From: Pseudomonadota bacterium
GTDB taxonomy: Bacteria > Pseudomonadota > Alphaproteobacteria > Rhizobiales > Beijerinckiaceae
Length of the DNA: 14,524 nucleotides
NCBI GenBank assembly: GCA_023386115.1
Contig: JAEWKL010000563.1
Location: forward strand, 1-14,524
Reading direction: 5' to 3'
Positions 13,130 to 14,524 of this stretch are shown in pieces (position 1 is the stretch's first letter; every line of letters starts with the position of its first letter). The notes below the pieces were generated by a model. That model was given only the letters and a program-made list of their open reading frames with translations. It was not told the origin of the DNA and ran no database searches. A program made the translations under genes and the position numbers.

Positions 13130-14443
13130 ATGAAGATCCTCATCGCCTCGACACCGGCGAACGGTCACATCAACCCTCTGCTTGCCATCGGCCGAATGCT
13201 CATCGCGGACGGCCACACCGTGGATGTGCTGTCTGGAACATGGTTGCGCGACCGCATCGAGAAAGCCGGCGCACGGTTCCACGCTCTGCCTGGTATTGCG
13301 GACATTGACGGGTACGGCATTCTCGCTGCCGTACCCGAACTGAAGTCCGCGAAGCCGGGACTGGACTACCTGCGGATCGTGATCGAACGGGTCTTCATCG
13401 ACACGATCCCCGACCAGCATCGCGGGTTGCTCGACCTGCTGCAGGCCACATCTGCCGACATCGTCATCGGCGACGACTGCTTCTTCGGCGTTCTTCCCCT
13501 GCTGCTCCGCCCGCGCTCGGCTCGGCCGCCGACACTGCTGTGCGGAACGACGATCCTGCACACTGCACGCGAGGACCGGGCACCTCTCTTCATGGGGGTC
13601 CCTCCGGCGACGACGCCGGAGGAGTTCGCGGCCTGCGCGAAGATCGCGGACGACTACGATGCCCATGTCGAGCGGCCCACGGCCCAGCATCTCCGCCGCC
13701 TGCTCGACCGGATGGGTGTCGGTCCGCTCTCGATGCCGCTCTTCGAGTCCGTCGTGCACCTCGCCGACACCTACCTGCAGCTCTCGGTACCCGGCTTCGA
13801 GTTCCCCCGCGCATTCCCGCCCTCTGTACGATTCGTCGGCGCGTTGCCGATCGTGCCCGACCAGGCGCCGCTGCCGCCCTGGGCGCACGAGCTCGACGGC
13901 TCGCGCAAGGTGGTACTCGTCACGCAGGGGACGGTCGCCAACCACGATCTCGATCTCCTGATCAGCCCGACACTCGCCGCTCTGGCGAACGAGGACGACG
14001 TTCTGGTCGTGGCCACGACGGGCGGCCGCCCCGTCGAGGCGCTGACGGGACCGATCCCCGCGAATGCGCGGCTCGCCGCCTACCTGCCCTTCGAGTGGCT
14101 GCTGCCGCGGATCGACGCGATGGTGACGAACGGCGGTTACGGCAGCGTCAACCAGGCGCTGAGCCACGGCGTGCCCCTCGTCGCGGCAGGCCTGACGGAG
14201 GACAAGGCGGACGTGAACGCCCGCATCGCCTGGTCCGGCGCCGGCATCGACCTGCGCACGAACACTCCGTCCGCGGAGGCGATCCGGGGCGCGGTCCGCA
14301 CCGTCCTTGACGGGCCCACCTGTCGACAGCATGCGCGGCGTCTGGCCGTCGAGTTCGCCGCCTACGATGCGCGAGGCGAGATCCTGCGGCTGCTGACCCG
14401 CTACGCGAGGGACGGCGGCGGTCGGGCGTGCGACGCCGCCTGA
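13130..14443 (+). CDS. GT1/MGT-family glycosyltransferase
   Basis: A 437-residue GT-B glycosyltransferase of the UDP-glycosyltransferase/macrolide-glycosyltransferase type. The N-terminal acceptor domain begins MKILIASTPANGHINPLLAI with catalytic-position His13, and Asp115/Asp116 in VIGDDCF may complete the dyad. The C-terminal nucleotide-sugar domain has VVLVTQGT (261-268), then YLPFEWLLPRIDAMVTNGGYGS and QALSHGVPLVAA, EDK and NARIAWSGAGIDL, the bacterial form of the sugar-donor signature with Asn334 in place of the more common His. Such enzymes attach sugars to small hydrophobic acceptors: antibiotics, flavonoids, lipids or xenobiotics. The start at 13130 has GAGGAA seven bases upstream; a GTG at 13088 would add 14 residues without better support. 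No sugar-nucleotide or natural-product genes adjoin it, so acceptor and donor are unknown. A hairpin at 14476-14509 follows the stop. Confidence 0.92.
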   Translation: MKILIASTPANGHINPLLAIGRMLIADGHTVDVLSGTWLRDRIEKAGARFHALPGIADIDGYGILAAVPELKSAKPGLDYLRIVIERVFIDTIPDQHRGLLDLLQATSADIVIGDDCFFGVLPLLLRPRSARPPTLLCGTTILHTAREDRAPLFMGVPPATTPEEFAACAKIADDYDAHVERPTAQHLRRLLDRMGVGPLSMPLFESVVHLADTYLQLSVPGFEFPRAFPPSVRFVGALPIVPDQAPLPPWAHELDGSRKVVLVTQGTVANHDLDLLISPTLAALANEDDVLVVATTGGRPVEALTGPIPANARLAAYLPFEWLLPRIDAMVTNGGYGSVNQALSHGVPLVAAGLTEDKADVNARIAWSGAGIDLRTNTPSAEAIRGAVRTVLDGPTCRQHARRLAVEFAAYDARGEILRLLTRYARDGGGRACDAA

Positions 14444-14475
14444 TCACCCATCCCCGTGCGGTCCGATCAACGCGA

Positions 14476-14520
14476 GCGGGCCCCCCCCCCCCCCCGGCGG
14501 GGGGCCCGCGCGGTGATTGT
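14476..14520 (+). terminator. Putative intrinsic terminator with 15-base C run
   Basis: GCGGGCCCCCC (14476-14486) and GGGGGGCCCGC (14499-14509) form a perfect 11-bp inverted repeat around a 12-base loop, 32 bases after the glycosyltransferase stop, followed by the moderately T-rich TGATTGTTTGG. The stem is very stable, but the T tract is imperfect. The loop and left arm include 15 consecutive C (14481-14495), a length that may be variable or misread. Confidence 0.65.
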
Positions 14521-14524
14521 TTGG

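Overview
The window is a strongly GC-rich bacterial segment. Its gene content (VirA/VirG-like two-component pair, GlxA-type regulator, di-haem peroxidase, BigR/SqrR-like ArsR regulator) points to an alphaproteobacterium of the Hyphomicrobiales, plausibly a Methylobacteriaceae member. That assignment is inference from family content and base composition, not from a marker gene. No rRNA, tRNA, CRISPR array or intact transposase was seen.

Left part (1-1480): a small ArsR-type regulator with the two cysteines of the persulfide-sensing BigR/SqrR group. It is followed by a compact mosaic of four broken genes packed into about 830 bp: the 3' end of a sensor histidine kinase (-), a piece of a YeeE/YedE sulfur transporter (+), a piece of an ELWxxDGT-repeat protein (+) and the N-terminal third of an MFS exporter (-). 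The YeeE/YedE scrap next to a BigR-like regulator suggests a dismantled sulfide or thiosulfate response locus.

Middle part (1589-8250): intact genes for an HD-domain hydrolase (cyanamide hydratase-like), an alpha/beta hydrolase, a GlxA-type DJ-1/AraC regulator, a zinc-free MDR oxidoreductase and a stand-alone trpC. Between them lie remnants: an alpha/beta hydrolase with an in-frame stop, the C-terminal half of a cupin, an unrecognised gene split over three frames, and a haloperoxidase-type hydrolase with an internal deletion. Three copies of a roughly 75-80 bp dispersed repeat (about 80% identical) lie at 3297-3378, 4797-4867 and 7722-7800. Each is next to a broken gene. The region looks like a decaying island of small-molecule detoxification or redox genes.

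Right part (8343-12603): the most coherent system, an apparent three-gene operon of a VirG-like OmpR regulator, an exported di-haem cytochrome c peroxidase/MauG-family protein, and a VirA-like hybrid sensor kinase whose C-terminal receiver lacks the phospho-acceptor aspartate. The kinase start overlaps the peroxidase stop (ATGA). A periplasmic haem protein encoded between the two halves of a signalling pair suggests a redox or peroxide input to the sensor.

Right edge (12604-14524): a gene-poor gap of about 525 bp, then an orphan GT1/MGT-type glycosyltransferase followed by a strong GC hairpin containing a 15-base C run, probably its terminator.
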